64,000 bases of DNA from Liolophura sinensis (GCF_032854445.1 NC_088303.1:22453501-22517500), one strand, 5' to 3'; positions 31,646 through 44,445 are shown, counted from the first letter of the stretch. Numbers and translations are program-made. The notes: a model not told the origin generated them from the sequence alone.

Positions 31646-32883
31646 TAGAAAACTACTTGTGAAGAGGAAAAAATGGCATAGTCTGTTACCTAACTATGTA
31701 TATGACAAGCAGTTTAACGTCGGTCATCTGCATATGAATACGACTATCGCAAATACTAATAACACATTTTGGAAAGATTGCTTCAAAGCATGTTTGATTC
31801 AATTAAAAATGAAAACCAAATGTGTATTTGAAATACATAATGAGCGTCTGTGGTATAATCCGTTTTTCACAAGGCGTCAACCTTTTATAAAACACTGGTA
31901 TGATCACCAAATTAGATATATAAGGAATATAACGGATACAAATGGAGATTTCCTCCCGTTGCAATACATAAAGCAAAAATCTAAAGTACACGGAACATTT
32001 TTAGGCTACAGGAAATTGATATACCCCACAACACTGGAAAAATGCAGCACTGCCCAGCAGCAGCTAGAGATATGGTCAGGTCAACCGACGCTTTCTCGAT
32101 ATATTAAACTTCTGCTGTATCCAAAAATGATATCCTAGGTGATGGCAGTGTAGAAATGAAATCATGCGCCAAATGGGGGAATTATCGAGGAATTTCCGAT
32201 ATTAATTAGGAACAGGTCTTTTCTACCTCCTTTAAGTCTACTAATTCTGTTTATCTACAACACTTTAATTATAGATTTTTACGCAGAATAATAACTACGA
32301 ATGCTTTTCTTAACAGAATTGGTAAAACTGACATTGATATATGTGAATTCTGCCATGCACCGAGCACCGGATGATTGACTACAAGGAGGTTAAGGCTCTG
32401 TGGCATAAACTAGGGATTTGGTTGGAAAATCCAAACTTACGATATACCATAACAGCTGACAATATCATAACAGGATGGCGGGAGGGAAACAAATGTATAG
32501 AAACAGTCATGCTAATATCATAACAGGACTGGAAGAGGGAAACCAATGTATAGAAACAGAAATGCTGCTTACAAAACGATATATATCCTCCTCATAATTT
32601 AATCGAACAAAACTTTGTTTAAACCGGATTACTGAAAATCTTTCAAAGTCATTACTTAACTGAAAAATATGCTTCTACAATTTCTAACAGAATAATATAT
32701 TTTGAAGACGAATGGAATGAATTGAAGACCTTTGTCGAACGTGCCTGACAAATAAATGTACGATAAGTCTGAATTTATGTTATGTTTCTGTCTCCTTGTT
32801 CAATGTTTGTATGGGTGTATTCCTATCTGTGTGTTATATATGTGTTTGTTTATAAATGTGCTTGCGCTAAGTAAGAAAAAAAA

Positions 32884-33205
32884 CACCTCACAGATGTGTG
32901 GTGTATCCAGTAAAGATTAAAACTACTCCACAGATATGCCGTGTATCCGGGAGACAATAAAACCCATCCCATAAATGTGTTGTGTATCCAGTAAAGATTA
33001 AAAACCACTCCACAGATGTGCCGTGTATCCAGTAAACATTAAATCCACTCCACAGATGTGCCGTGTATCCAGTAGACATTAAATCCACTCCACAGGTGTT
33101 CGGTGTATCCAGTAAACATTAAAACCCACTCCACAGATGTGCGGTGTATACAGAAGACATTAAATCCTCTCCACAGATGTGCCGTGTATCTAGTAGACAT
33201 TAGTA
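32884..33205. repeat. ~45 bp array, right part
   Basis: Seven further units of CACAGATGTGCCGTGTATCC. The first continues the unit broken at 28234. Followed by a 15 bp mini-array (ATTGTATAGTATAAC) at 33287-33350. Confidence 0.92.
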
Positions 33206-33365
33206 GTAGAGAATCTTGCAAACCTGACCGATCGAGGAGGCGCAACTGAGGAGGCGCATGTGTGTCGTTTAGTCCGCGCTCCTGCAAAGTATTGTACAGC
33301 ATTGTATAGTACAACATTGTATAGTATAACATTGTGTAGTATAACATTGTAACAGTGTGTATAGT

Positions 33366-34045
33366 ATTACATCATTTCGCGCCAAAACTGATGTCGCGCG
33401 AGAGAGCGGCACCTTCAGCTCTATTTTGCGCCAAAACTGATGTCACGCACGAGTTTGTGTCTGATTTAGGAGAGGAAAACGGGGAAGGGCAGGTGTGTCG
33501 TTGAGTCCGCGCTCTGCGCGAGTCGTCAGCCGCGTGACCTCACACTTTCCGTGTCGCGCCAAAATGTCACGCTCGAGAACACCAACGCCATATCGCGCCA
33601 AAACTAACCAATGGTTGAGCTCCATGTCGTTCACAACAAAACTGGGTAAGCTCCATTTTCGCGCCAAATCTGATGTCACGCGCGAGAGCAGCTCCTTCAG
33701 CCCCATGTCGCACCAAAACCTACCCATGGGTGATCACGTGGTCGGTCTTGCCCCTGAATTTTGTTGACAAATGCATGTACACTGGATAATATATATCCGC
33801 TGCCTGGGATAGATATTTCCATGGAAGAGCTCCATTCTGCGCCAAAACTGACCAATGGGGGCGACCGCGCGATTTTGGCGCCTGAATTCCCTTGCTCAAG
33901 GCAGCCCGGCAACATGGACTCAAAGTGAGTCTGGTCCACGTGTCGGCTTGGCTGTTCCAGCAGGACACGTATGCGCTGCACCGTCCCTCGTAATGGGTAG
34001 GCTTGTAAAGTTTGCGTGTTGAGCTGCGTGGCGCCAAAACGGACC
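33366..34045. promoter_or_regulatory. CpG-rich cluster of E2F-like sites
   Basis: Seven exact GCGCCAAA cores (33379, 33428, 33557, 33596, 33661, 33840, 34031; some with the full TTTCGCGCCAAAA) and one GCACCAAA variant. CRE-like TGATGTCACGC and CCAAT (33609, 33852) are interleaved. CpG is far denser than in the flanks. No coding exon was found downstream, so it may be a dead promoter, an enhancer or part of a repeat. Confidence 0.45.
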
Positions 34046-34109
34046 ATTGAGGTGATTGGGTTAGGTGTGTGTCTTTTCCCGCCCCGTTATTTCGTTGAGG
34101 CATTTTCTT

Positions 34110-35020
34110 ATATAATATATATATATATATATATATTTTTTGGCGGGACGAATTTCTTCACCCTGTTTGCAAGCAGGGAAATCACTAGCTTCTGGATTGT
34201 CGTATAGAATAGCTTGTCATGTCACACAATTATCTGTTGGTATCACCAGTCACACCTTTTCATGTATGTGCAGAAGCAAATAGCGGCCGGTGAGCATGAT
34301 GACATGTGGGCTTAGACTAGCCATACAAGCAGCCTCGCCCGTTAGACAAAGAAAAAATCAAAAACGTCATCGGTAAGCCCCCAATGCACGCCGGCTGTGC
34401 TTTCTTTTGAACTCCTGGAATTAGGATCATGTTAATGAGAATGTCATTATTTTGCTTAGTGTCTACGCGGCGATGCCCCCGTCTAGTGTGGACATATCAC
34501 CACAAAAAAGGACTTTTCTTTCTCAGTAGGTATACCGGTACCCGAACACTCGCCGTAGTATAAACACATGCCGTATTTGGTACTATAAATGGTCCAATTT
34601 TCAATGCTTGAGATTTACTGGTGAACTGCTTTCGAAGTGAAACAGCGAGTGTTACATAACCGTAAGTTATCAGCTTATTTCTCTTGGTCCGCAATTGTTT
34701 TGTTGTGTGGTTGAATCTTAAAGCATTGATGACAAGGCTCAAACATGTTTGGTATGGAGCGAAACATTTTAGGACGGTTTCAACAAGGGGAATAAATCTG
34801 GGGGTGTATTATTATTGTATAATGAGTTACTTCCCCTTTTATATTTTTATGTTTTATGGAGAGGAACATATCACCCACCGCTATTCGCTTCTGCACATAC
34901 ATGAAAAGGTATGACTGCCGATACCAACAGATAATTATGTGGCTGACAAGCTATTCTATAAGAGAATCCAGCAGCTAGAGACCACATGAAAAAAATTCGT
35001 CCCGCAAAAAAAATATTACA
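34110..35020. mobile_element. Foldback-type element with ~170 bp inverted ends
   Basis: The left arm 34131-34310 (GGCGGGACGAATTTCTTCA, ACAATTATCTGTTGGTATCA, CTTTTCATGTATGTGCAGAA) reappears inverted at 34858-35010. The left flank is an (AT)n run. No transposase was seen, so it is non-autonomous if mobile. Confidence 0.6.
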
Positions 35021-36030
35021 CAGGACTATGCCTGTTGTCAAATCGATGTCAGCGATAGTGTATTCCTTGGATTTTTGTCATTTTTAGCTTTCAAGATAGC
35101 CTAGGTGTTTTTTGTCTTTTTGTGATGTTTTTGTACAACATAACGCTAGACCTGAAGGCCGTCGACTAAAACTGACATATTTATCATACGATCATGCAGT
35201 ATAATCACATGCTGCAGTTCGTACAGAGAATTTCAGGGGGGGAATAACTCTGGGTCGCTTGTTGACACGGCTATAGCCGGGGACAAGCCTTTGGCGCTGT
35301 ATGGGTTATCTAAGCTCACCTATTTAAACTGATTTATGTAAAACTGAGTAAAACAATAATTATTGGACATCATAGATGGCGCTGTAGGGCTACTCTAAGC
35401 CCACTTGTCATCATGCTCGCTAGGTCATCGCCCGCCGCTATTCGCGTCTGCACGTACATGAAAAGGCATGACTGCCGATACCAACAGATAATTGTGTGAC
35501 ATGACAAGTTATTCTATCAGGCAATCCAGAAGCTAGAGACCACATGAAGAAATTCGTCCCGCCAAAAAAATATTACACAGGAATATGCCTGTTGTCAAAT
35601 CGATGTCAGCGATAGTGTATTCGTTGGATTTGTGTCATTTTCAGCCTTTTTTCAGCAATACCATTTGTGAGAGAGAATTTCAGGGGGGATAACTCTAGGC
35701 CCTTGTTGACGCACCTAGACGGGGACCAGCCTTTGGCGCTGTATGGCTCATCTAAGCTCACATGTTTAAACGGAGTGTGACTCTACTATAGTTATATTCT
35801 ACTCTACTATAGTTGTACATACAACAATGAAATAAATAAATAAATATAGTATACTATATACTTATGCTCTACTCTACGATAGTGACACAGCGAGTGTTAC
35901 ATAACCGTATGCTTCCAAGTTGTAAGCTTATTTTTTTTACCTATATGTTTCTGTGGTCAGATTTGGTGTCTTTTTTATGTAAAATTGAATAAAACAATAA
36001 TTATTGGACATCATAGATGGCGCATTCAGA
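35020..36030. repeat. Partial direct repeat of the foldback module
   Basis: 35390-35760 repeats 34858-35290 in the same orientation (ATGACTGCCGATACCAACAG, CTGTTGTCAAATCGATGTCA, GCCTTTGGCGCTGTATGG). CAGCGAGTGTTACATAACCG at 34645 recurs at 35888, and TATTGGACATCATAGATGGC at 35361 recurs at 36002. Confidence 0.75.
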
Positions 36031-39000
36031 GAGTGTGAAGATGTCCTCTTTAGAAATGAGTCAGTTTGACTTTATGAATTATGGAGTATCTCCAGGATTC
36101 AAGCATGTTTGATGAGGACAGGAAATACTGGATCTTTCTTCCGTTAGGGTAACCGGGGGGCTGGAGACCGTCTTGTCTCCCCTGAAAAACATATATATAT
36201 TTAAAACAAAACACACTCAGAGCACATGTTTCGCTCTCTGCATTCAATTTTACATCACTGCCACCACTAGCAAATTTTGTAGAGAAATCTTGAACCATGC
36301 CGAGGTCACGGGGTTTGCGATGATGAGGCCTGAAGTGATGTCAGAATATATAAAAACTCTGTTTAAACCGTTGTTTCTAATAATACTTTATACACATGGA
36401 TTCTCTTCATCTAAAGTATGCACAACAAGATTCTAAGCCATACGGGAACCAGTTTTATTGTTATTTATTTCCACGCATGAGCATCAGTGGCACGGCTAAG
36501 CCTAAACACGCCTGTGTGCGTCACACCGGCTCCAAAGGTCAAGGTTGTCCATTGGTGAAAGTGATGTAAAGCGTGCATAGAGAGCCGCACGTGCGCTGTA
36601 AGGAGTCTGTGAAGACATATGTTTATTCATTCTTTCGCGCCATAACGTCACCATTGGTTTCGCTTGAAATGACATGAAAAGTAACGCTGTCACAAGAGGG
36701 GGTGAGGGTGGGACATCAGATGTGATGTATCCAACCATATCCCTAACCAACCAGCCATAATGGTCGTGTTCATGTATCCAAATTTGGCGACACTTTCATG
36801 ATGAGCGACAGCTTCTGTTGACACAGTTTCAAGTTTTCTTCATCATTTCAAGTGATAGCTAAGAACATGGAATGGGTAAATGTGGGGAAAACATGTAATT
36901 TCATACAAGCAAAAGTTGGAGTACACTGTACAACAATGAAATGTGATCCTATGACATGCTGTTTACAAGTCTCTGTAGTTTAGATTTCTTCGTCCTCTTA
37001 ATATTTGGGTAGAGGTGACGCCATAATTTCCAAATTGTCTAAGTCATTCTCTGTGCTTTTGAACATATTTCCGCTTCACAAGAACAAATTTTGTTGCCCA
37101 ATTTGTTCTACTTCTGTTCTTATACGTCATATTGAAGGTGTATTGTGGGTCTGTCTATCCTTTCCCTGACTCTCACCAGTTAAGTGCTAAAGTTATAGGG
37201 TTTGTTCACTTTTGTTTCTTGTCAACAGAGCGGAAGCCCAATGGAAACGAGTCGGATCGCCTTAAAATTTATGTTATGGTCGTTCTGTAATATATTGATT
37301 TTTATGTCAACACTGTATTTGTAGGGCTGCCTTACTATCAAATAGGAGGATCCTGTAACTTTTGATGATTAACACCACTCCTGTTGGTATTGTCTGTTAT
37401 TTACTGCCATAAGAGGCATATTTTCAGGTTCCAGAAGACTGAAGATTTGTTCACCATGATATTTTGTGTTCACCATGTTGTTTTTTCCATTAATGATATA
37501 CCATGAAGAATATGATGTTTTCCGGCATTTTATGTACATACATATATGTTAGGCTAAAGTCTAAAGCAATGAAACTTCCGATGAAATTACCTTAAAGCTA
37601 CAACAATTATCCCATAGAACATCGTATGTATTATTTGATGATTCAAACCGTTCATGTTATCATTAGACTGTAGATACTTCACATACAAAGAAACATTGGT
37701 GTGCAATTATTCAGATGTGCGGTTTTGAGAATTCTTGATGGTTGGACGGCCATTCCTTTAACCTGAGTGTATACATGAAAAGGTATGCTGGGTGTGTCAT
37801 CTTGAGAAGCAGTGTACTCTACATGTATATGGATAAATAGAGAACTGCGTTAAAGATGGGTTTGTAATTATTTGGTACCTGTGTTCTCTGGCTATTCACG
37901 TAGCAGTTTACATAACATGAAGAATTAAACAATGGTATAAAACTGTTTACTTTTGTTGCTAACAAATGAATTGACTGTATACATGCTTGATTTTTGTGAT
38001 TCTTCCTTCAAGAATGAAAAAAAGGGGTAGGCAGTAATTGCTAAACACTTTTGAAATCGCAAACACACTTTGGAACAACTGGGGACCAGAAGCCTACCTT
38101 GCACACATAAGACAGGAAGCCCGATTGGTCACAGTAGCTCGATGACACTGACAATTGTTAGTCGAAACGTGTTACGTATATTTGAGCTGATTACGTACCA
38201 AGTGTACCAGAGTCCCTCCTGTATAGGGATTACTCCTGGTACAGCGAGAATGCAAAGGATGGGCTGTCAGATCATATGATAATATGGGCGAGATTAAGGT
38301 CATATTGATGCAAGCGATCTATTTCATTGTATAAACACCCCATGGATGATAACAAATATCATGTGAATATACATTTAATCGCAAAGGATAGGTCAGTGGG
38401 TAAAACAAAATGAGATTAGTGCAAAGGACCCACAGACAGATGACCCCATCAACGTCTTGTATAAACCCAATACATGCTTGATATATAACGGCAATTTGCA
38501 TTGATGCTGCCCAATTTACCTCGTGCTGGACGCCTACCTAGGTAGAGACAGCCAGGTTCTGCTGCATGCTGTCGCTTTTCTTTCACAGATGACAACGTTC
38601 GATCCTCCTGCACGGTTGCTTTGGTAAGAGTAAGTTGGGAAATTAACTTAGAAACATTCCACATATTTGTCAGAGAATATTTCCCTCCGTTCACAAGCGC
38701 AATATAAGTTTCCCATCAACTAATCAGTGTTCAAGTGTTTCGGGCAGAAATCTGTTGTTAATTTCTGCATTGGAAAGGGTAAAAATTCTTCCTTTTTATT
38801 TTGTTCCTATGGCATATAAGCCCTTCTATTTTTCCTAGTTCTAATCATATTATCTCCACGGTCATCTCTGAGGATATTCGGGTCAAGCGGCTGAGATGTG
38901 CTCAGCACTTTCAATCGCTCAACTGACCAGTGTGCGCCCAGGTATGTTGACCAATCAGTTCTGACACCTGACGCAGACCTAGCAGCATCAAGCTATAACC

Positions 39001-39595
39001 AACAAACACAGTTCTTTCAGAAATTCACACCGAAAGTGCTTTTGTTGACTTCTGCATTCTGTGTTCGTCGATGCCAATCTTCCAATGCTGGAATCAAAGA
39101 TGATAATTCAGGTCACCTCATCAATTTCACTTTTTGAGGTAAATGTTGAAAAGTCTTGTTGATGTGGAAACAATGAAACAACTTGATATTATCCTATTGT
39201 AGTTATTAATATATGTAACCCCCATTATGAATTATTATATTATCTATTGGGGTTACATACTTGTCCAACTTTTTTATTAGAATCAAGAGAAAATATTCAA
39301 TTTTTCCTTAAGATATGTTCAATTTAGTTCTATAATTAAAAATCTGCTTTGTGCGAAATATTTGTTTGTCTGTTGAACTCAAGAATTTTCCAGTTATACA
39401 CGAAGCGGGGCCAAATTTGTGGAGGGAAGAAACCAGTGTGCTCGGAATAAACTACCGACCTTCGGCAAGTTACTGACAAACTTTCCCACATACACAAATT
39501 ACAATGACTTACTTAATAATGACAATGTTTCAATTCTGCGGTAAAGATTTTCGCCTTACTATGTGGATGTCTTGTCTGTTTTCCTTCTTCCACAG
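36030..39595. other. Intergenic, no gene recognised
   Basis: AT-rich; no exon with both splice sites and family resemblance. A SINE family B fragment lies at 39395-39500, just before the SLC46-like first coding exon. Confidence 0.5.
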
Positions 39596-39605
39596 AATTT
39601 CCACA

Positions 39606-39845
39606 ATGGCCGGTACCAGTGTCATTTCTGACGTGTTGGGTAATGTACCACAAAGGGCCTGTACTCCACACGAACAAAATCTACAAGGATGGAGGAAGTA
39701 TTTAATCATACCAGTAGGTTTCCTCTACTTCTCCAGCTATTACATGGGGACAACAATGACGGAAAAGTATACAGAGTTCAGAAACACTGAAGACATAAGG
39801 CAAGAAATGGACATAAAAAATTACGTGGATTTATCGACAACTTAG
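39606..39845 (+). pseudogene. SLC46-type carrier, first coding exon (TM1), ending in a stop
   Basis: An exon opens at 39596 after the acceptor CCTTCTTCCACAG; ATG at 39606. The 79 residues include an N-terminal tail and one helix, Y-L-I-I-P-V-G-F-L-Y-F-S-S-Y-Y-M-G, followed by T-E-K-Y, like TM1 of SLC46 (folate/metabolite) carriers. It runs into TAG at 39843 with no good donor. The next recognisable exon, only 66 bases on, encodes the region around TM7, so coding for TM2-6 (about 200 residues in the family) is absent. Either a truncated gene or one end of a deleted one. Confidence 0.6.
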
Positions 39846-39911
39846 TCCGAACAGGAATCATTTGGCCCTGGTGTGGTTTTACACGCGTATGATGATATTC
39901 GTTACCGCTAG

Positions 39912-40154
39912 TCTACGGTCGTCAGACTTTTGAGCCGGTGGTCTCGGATGTCCCGCCACTCTGCTGGAATATGGCCTACAGCGGAAATTTCGTCGTTTTC
40001 AGGACTATAGGTCAGTGTCTTGCTGTTGTTGTGTTCGTCAAGGTACTGCAAGCGTTCCTTCCAGACGCCGGCATCGCCGTTCTGGCAGTGATCCTGCAAA
40101 TGGCCGGCTTCATCGTAGAAGGTTTCGGTACGTCCACATGGATAATGTGTATAG
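39912..40154 (+). pseudogene. SLC46-type exon around TM7-TM9
   Basis: Acceptor ACCGCTAG (two in-frame TGA codons lie just upstream); donor GTAAGT. Contains P-P-L-C-W-N, equivalent to the family D-S-P-L-C-W-N, then two hydrophobic helices ending W-I-M-C-I. Open throughout, phase 1 at both ends. Confidence 0.75.
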
Positions 40155-40672
40155 GTAAGTAATCCACACAGCAGCCACCGAGTCACCAAGGGTATACTAT
40201 ATCTACAGTGAGGTGGATGAGAAAATCTTGCAGTTATGATTTTTAACGAATGATAGCAAACAATATTCATGAATTCATGGCTATGTGCTTTCCAACAAAC
40301 GGGATTCAAACAAATACATATAGCTGGATTCATTGTGGGTTTTGGGGTCGGACGAACTTTGGCGTAAATATACAGCAGTTCATCTCGGAGGAAATTTAAT
40401 ATACAAGTGAAAAGGAGAGTGTTTCCTTTCTACATGGAAAATTACACCTCCAGGCTCTGTTTTAGAAGGCCCAGTTCTCCTAGTATCATGTCTTATTTTG
40501 ATCCCTCTTCCCTAGAATCAAGATATTTTCATGTTACACTACAGACATATTCCGCAAGCTCCGTCATTCGCAGCAGGACACCATTGTTTCTGTGATAAAT
40601 ATGCAACATTTCAGAGCAACGATGACTACGAAGACGTATCATCATACTTTTCTGTTTCTGTTTGAATCACAG

Positions 40673-40756
40673 CGGCTGGGTTAGATCTAGCGTCTGGGGC
40701 ACAACTCTCAATGGTGAGAGCCATATTGTCCAAACTACCATCCGCCAAGGCTTACG
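40673..40756 (+). pseudogene. SLC46-type exon, TM10 region
   Basis: Acceptor TGAATCACAG, donor GTACGT. G-A-Q-L-S-M-V-R-A-I-L-S-K-L parallels the family x-S-V-L-R-S-M-L-S-K-L before the E-Q-G loop. Phase 1 at both ends. Confidence 0.75.
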
Positions 40757-41379
40757 GTACGTACAGTCAACTGAGAAATTTCACAACCCGATCGGAAATA
40801 GCCATTGTTATTAGTTTACTTTTATTTATTCTAGTGATTGAGCAGATTTAAAAAGATGATGTGTCTATTGTCACTTCTGGGAATAGCTCTAAGTAGAGAC
40901 TGTAGGCCTACTTCAAATGGCTTGACTCGTGCATTAGTCTTAATATGGGCGACTATAACTTTGGCGCACGAGTTACGGGCTCAGTCCCGGATTAGAACAG
41001 GAAATTTTGTAAACACACTGTTCGCTCTTCGTCCAGGGCCTTGGAGGCAATAAACAACGCTCGAGTGGCCGTCTGCGCAAACTAGCGTTTACAGAAAACT
41101 ATTTGTCTCTCACTAATAAGCGTGGGAAAGTTCATCAGTAACTTGCCAAAGGTCGCACGTTTACCCCGAGCATGGCTGTTTTATCAGCCCTTAAGATATA
41201 CCGCTATCGTCTAAGAAAAACATTCATTAGAATTTAACAAACAAAATGGCGCTGTAAAAATTGGGAAAAATTATTGCTGCTCAACTCTATATGAATATTC
41301 ACTAGTTATTTGATTGATGTTTTATTCCGAACTTTATGTTGGAATTTTGCGTCTGGTGTTGCATTTTAGCAATTGTTAA

Positions 41380-42130
41380 TGAGCATCTTACTTCTGGCTT
41401 CATAACTATTGTAAAGTCTAACTTTCGCCTTTCACATTTAAACATGATTGCATGTTAACAGCGTCTAATTCCGAATCACATTCACATTATACTAACGAAA
41501 CAGAAGTAATAAACATGTTACTTCTGGCTTCATAGCTATTGTCAATTCGCCTTTCACATTTAAACATGATTTTATGTTAACAGCGTTTAATTCTGCATCA
41601 CATTCACATTATACTAACGAAACAGAAGTAATAAACATCTTACTTCTGGCTTCATAGCTATTGTCAATTCGCCTTTCACATTTAAACATGATTTTATGTT
41701 AACAGCGTTTAATTCTGCTTCGCATTCACATCATGCTAACGATACAGAAGTAATAAACATCTTACTTCTGGCTTCATAGCTATTGTCAATTCGCCTTCCA
41801 CATTTAAACATGATTTTATGTTAACAGCGTTTAATTCTGCTTCGCATTCACATTATACTAACGAAACAGAAGTAATAAACATCTTACTTCTGGCTTCATA
41901 GCTATTGTCAATTCGCCTTTCACATTTAAACATGATTACATGTTAACAGCGTTTAATTCTGCTTCGCATTCACATTATGCTAACGATGCAGAAGTAATAA
42001 ACATCTTACTTCTGGTTTCATAACTATTGCCAAGTCTAACTTTCGCCTTTCACATTTTAAACATGATTACATGTTAATAGCGTGTAATTCTGCATCGCAT
42101 TCACATTATACTTACCATACAGAAGTACTA
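41380..42130. repeat. ~122 bp tandem array in SLC46-like intron
   Basis: Six units of CTTCTGGCTTCATAGCTATT, GTCAATTCGCCTTTCACATT, TAAACATGATTTTATGTTAA, CAGCGTTTAATTCTGC and ACAGAAGTAATAAACATCTT. Confidence 0.93.
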
Positions 42131-42429
42131 CATTTACATGCATTTGAGGGGAATAAAACGTAAGATAAGCATTGTTGTGTGGCGTGGCTCTTAAACAAAG
42201 CGACCACGTGCGCACGTGCGAGTTGACCGTTGTGTAGGTCATTGTGCTTTGTGATAAGAACTAAGGCACACTAATCGGTTTACCTCTTTCTGCTGTCTAA
42301 GAGTGACAAGTTCAAAACTGACAAACAAAGCCAGATTTCCCGATAAACTAATATCGTGAACACCAAAGTTCATCATCCATCAGTTGAAACACTTTTTCGG
42401 GCATAACACATGTATAACGACGCGTGTCC

Positions 42430-42760
42430 CAGATCTCCGCGAATTCAATGTCAAGATCACGTATTTTCTGAGGGTGTCACTGCTTAGTGCCACCGTTTGT
42501 AATGCCGTATCAGTGCCATCTCTGTGTAAATTCAAGCTCAAGACCACTTATAGTCTGAGGGCGTCTGTTCTTAGTACCGTACATTGTAATCTGTGTGAAT
42601 TCATGGTTAGGTCCACTTTTTTTCTGAGGGGGTTGGTGCTTAGCAGGCCCACCGCACTTTGTAATGCCTGGGACTAATATATCTGTTATATAAGCCCCAG
42701 GTTATTCTGAGTCAGATTTGTGTGAATTCACCGTTTGAGTTCTGAGGGCATCACTGGTTT
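42430..42760. repeat. ~80 bp degenerate array
   Basis: About four decayed units around GTGTGAATTCAxGxTxAxGTCCAC and TTTCTGAGGGxGTxxxTGCTTAG. The open frame 42384-42677 is repeat-derived. Confidence 0.6.
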
Positions 42761-42799
42761 AAAAAAAGTCCTACTGTATGACCCGTCAAAATGTTAGGC

Positions 42800-43940
42800 A
42801 GCTATTATCGATAACACTTACTCTAAAATGAGTATGTGCAAAAAGCTCACGAACAGTTACTTAGAGTAGAGGAACGATAGAGACAGCTGAGGAGCTGAAC
42901 GTTGTCAACTTGATAAGCTTCTAAAGGAAAGAAGTGTTTACTGTGTCTCTGGAACACCATAAGATAAGTGTTTGGTAAATTAAAGTCAACAAAAATCGCC
43001 TAACGTTTTTCAAAAGTCACATAATATCGTAGGACAGTTTTCACCTCTAACAACAAAATAGAACTCCCTTATTCGTGCTGTAAATCTGCGTGAATTCATG
43101 ACCAAGGTCACTTGCTCAGATAAGTGTTCAAAGAAATTTTTGAGGCGATGTTTTTATTCGTTAACTGCTTAGAGGGTGGCAGGTAATTGCAATCAAATAA
43201 TTAATTTTTCAACCCAATATTGGTGTATTTCATGGTCATAGGGGATAAGGCAACTGGTGGTGTAAATGGGGGCTGGTTACTTTTATTTCTCTTGTTTCAG
43301 ATACGTCTGAAATTGGGAGGGCTGGAAAATTTGGGCACTTTATTAAGGCTCAAAATCAAAATTTGAAATACGATCTTAAGGCTTAATTTCTGGTTTTAGA
43401 AATTAACATTTTCTCCACGCTATCAATTTTATCTTAAGACAAATGTGTCTAAATTTTAGTACCAAAAGCTAAGCTCTGTGGAGAGGTTTTAGATTTTGAC
43501 TTACCCGATAAGTCAGAAGCAACTTGTGAAATCGGCCCTTAACAAAGGTAGTTAACTGTGTAGCTATTATCACACGTGCGAGTTGGGCATAGTCCAATCA
43601 TTAAGGCCTTCCATTCGCTATTTCACACGGCCCATGGATCACGAAGCGGTCTAAGACTTGCGTCTAAATTTCAAATCACTTTAAAATTATTATTCAAGGT
43701 CAAAATATTGCTTGACAACGTTAATTGTGAGTATGTTATTGAACAACAAATTTTAGCTAAAACAACGGAAAGGAGCATACGAAATTTAATGATTAAAATT
43801 TTGACTTGCTGCGTGATAAGATTACTTTGTGATTGTGGGGCCATTACATACGCGGACAAGGAGTTTCAAAATCCCCTGCTTTTATTTTTCTTGGGGCGTT
43901 TGTGGCAATAAACGGTCGGCGGCGCCCTCTTGTGCAGTCT
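42800..43940. other. SLC46-like intron, no feature recognised
   Basis: AT-rich with no repeat of length and no family-like exon. Confidence 0.5.
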
Positions 43941-43944
43941 TACA

Positions 43945-44180
43945 TGATTATCGGGAGTGTACATATCTCACCTTGTAGCATTTGTCAGATCTTGTGTGTT
44001 ATGTGACAACCAACGTCACAAATTATTACTACAAAACCTAGTGTGTCAAGGTTATTCCATCACACGCTTTCAGTCTAAGTTTCTTAAGTTTTACAATGAG
44101 AATAATTCTCTTGTAAGTAAATATGGGCAGAGCGTCCAGAATCTCGCATTCCGCTTCATGATTGCGTCTAATTCCGCTTG
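43945..44180 (+). pseudogene. Retroelement C-terminal fragment
   Basis: Y-I-S-H-L-V-A-F-V-R-S-C-V, L-V-C-Q-G-Y-S-I and S-K-F-L-K-F-Y-N-E match the C-terminal part of the reverse-transcriptase element at 50360-51450. Only the tail of a second copy, on the opposite strand. Confidence 0.75.
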
Positions 44181-44249
44181 ACGCTGAGCTGGGGACAGCA
44201 CATTCATCGCGTTGAATTAGATCGACCCGTTGAATATATGACTGATTGA

Positions 44250-44445
44250 GTTGATTTGATTGGTGTTTTTGACGCCGTACTTAGTGCACGAATATTTTGT
44301 TTATACGACGACGGCCAGCATTATGTTGGTAGGAAACCGGGCAGGACTTGGGGGAAACACCCTGGCCGACCTTCCCACGTACGGCCGGAGAGGAGGCCCG
44401 CATTGGTGAGAGGTTGATGGGTCATCGCGCTGTACTAGCGCGTAG
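44250..44445 (-). mobile_element. SINE family A, minus-strand copy
   Basis: TTGATTTGATTGGTGTTTTT, GACGACGGCCAGCATTATGT, CCGACCTTCCCACGTACGGC and ATTGGTGAGAGGTTGATGGG, with part of the tRNA-like head (CGCGCTGTACTAGCGCG). Confidence 0.9.

Larger units (their letters stand above)
28235..32883 (+). mobile_element. L1/Tx1-like LINE inserted in a satellite, decayed
   Basis: About 4.65 kb between identical 10 bp copies of CACCTCACAG, ending in an A8 tail, so close to a full insertion. An endonuclease domain starts near 29606 (M-N-C-Q-G-L). Frame-broken reverse transcriptase follows at about 30240-31290: K-S-P-G-L-D-G-F-P-A-E-F-Y, then C-R-Q-G-D-P-I-S-P-Y-L-F, and the catalytic Y-A-D-D at 31102-31113. 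A C-terminal part lies at 31650-32140. Frameshifts and stops mark it as dead. A SINE splits the RT at 30915-31060. The 5' 1.3 kb should hold ORF1 but none was recognised. Confidence 0.87.

Noticed and set aside
33495-34103. Several overlapping open frames on both strands
   Set aside because: High CpG content removes stop codons; the frames have no family resemblance and follow the repeated E2F-like module.
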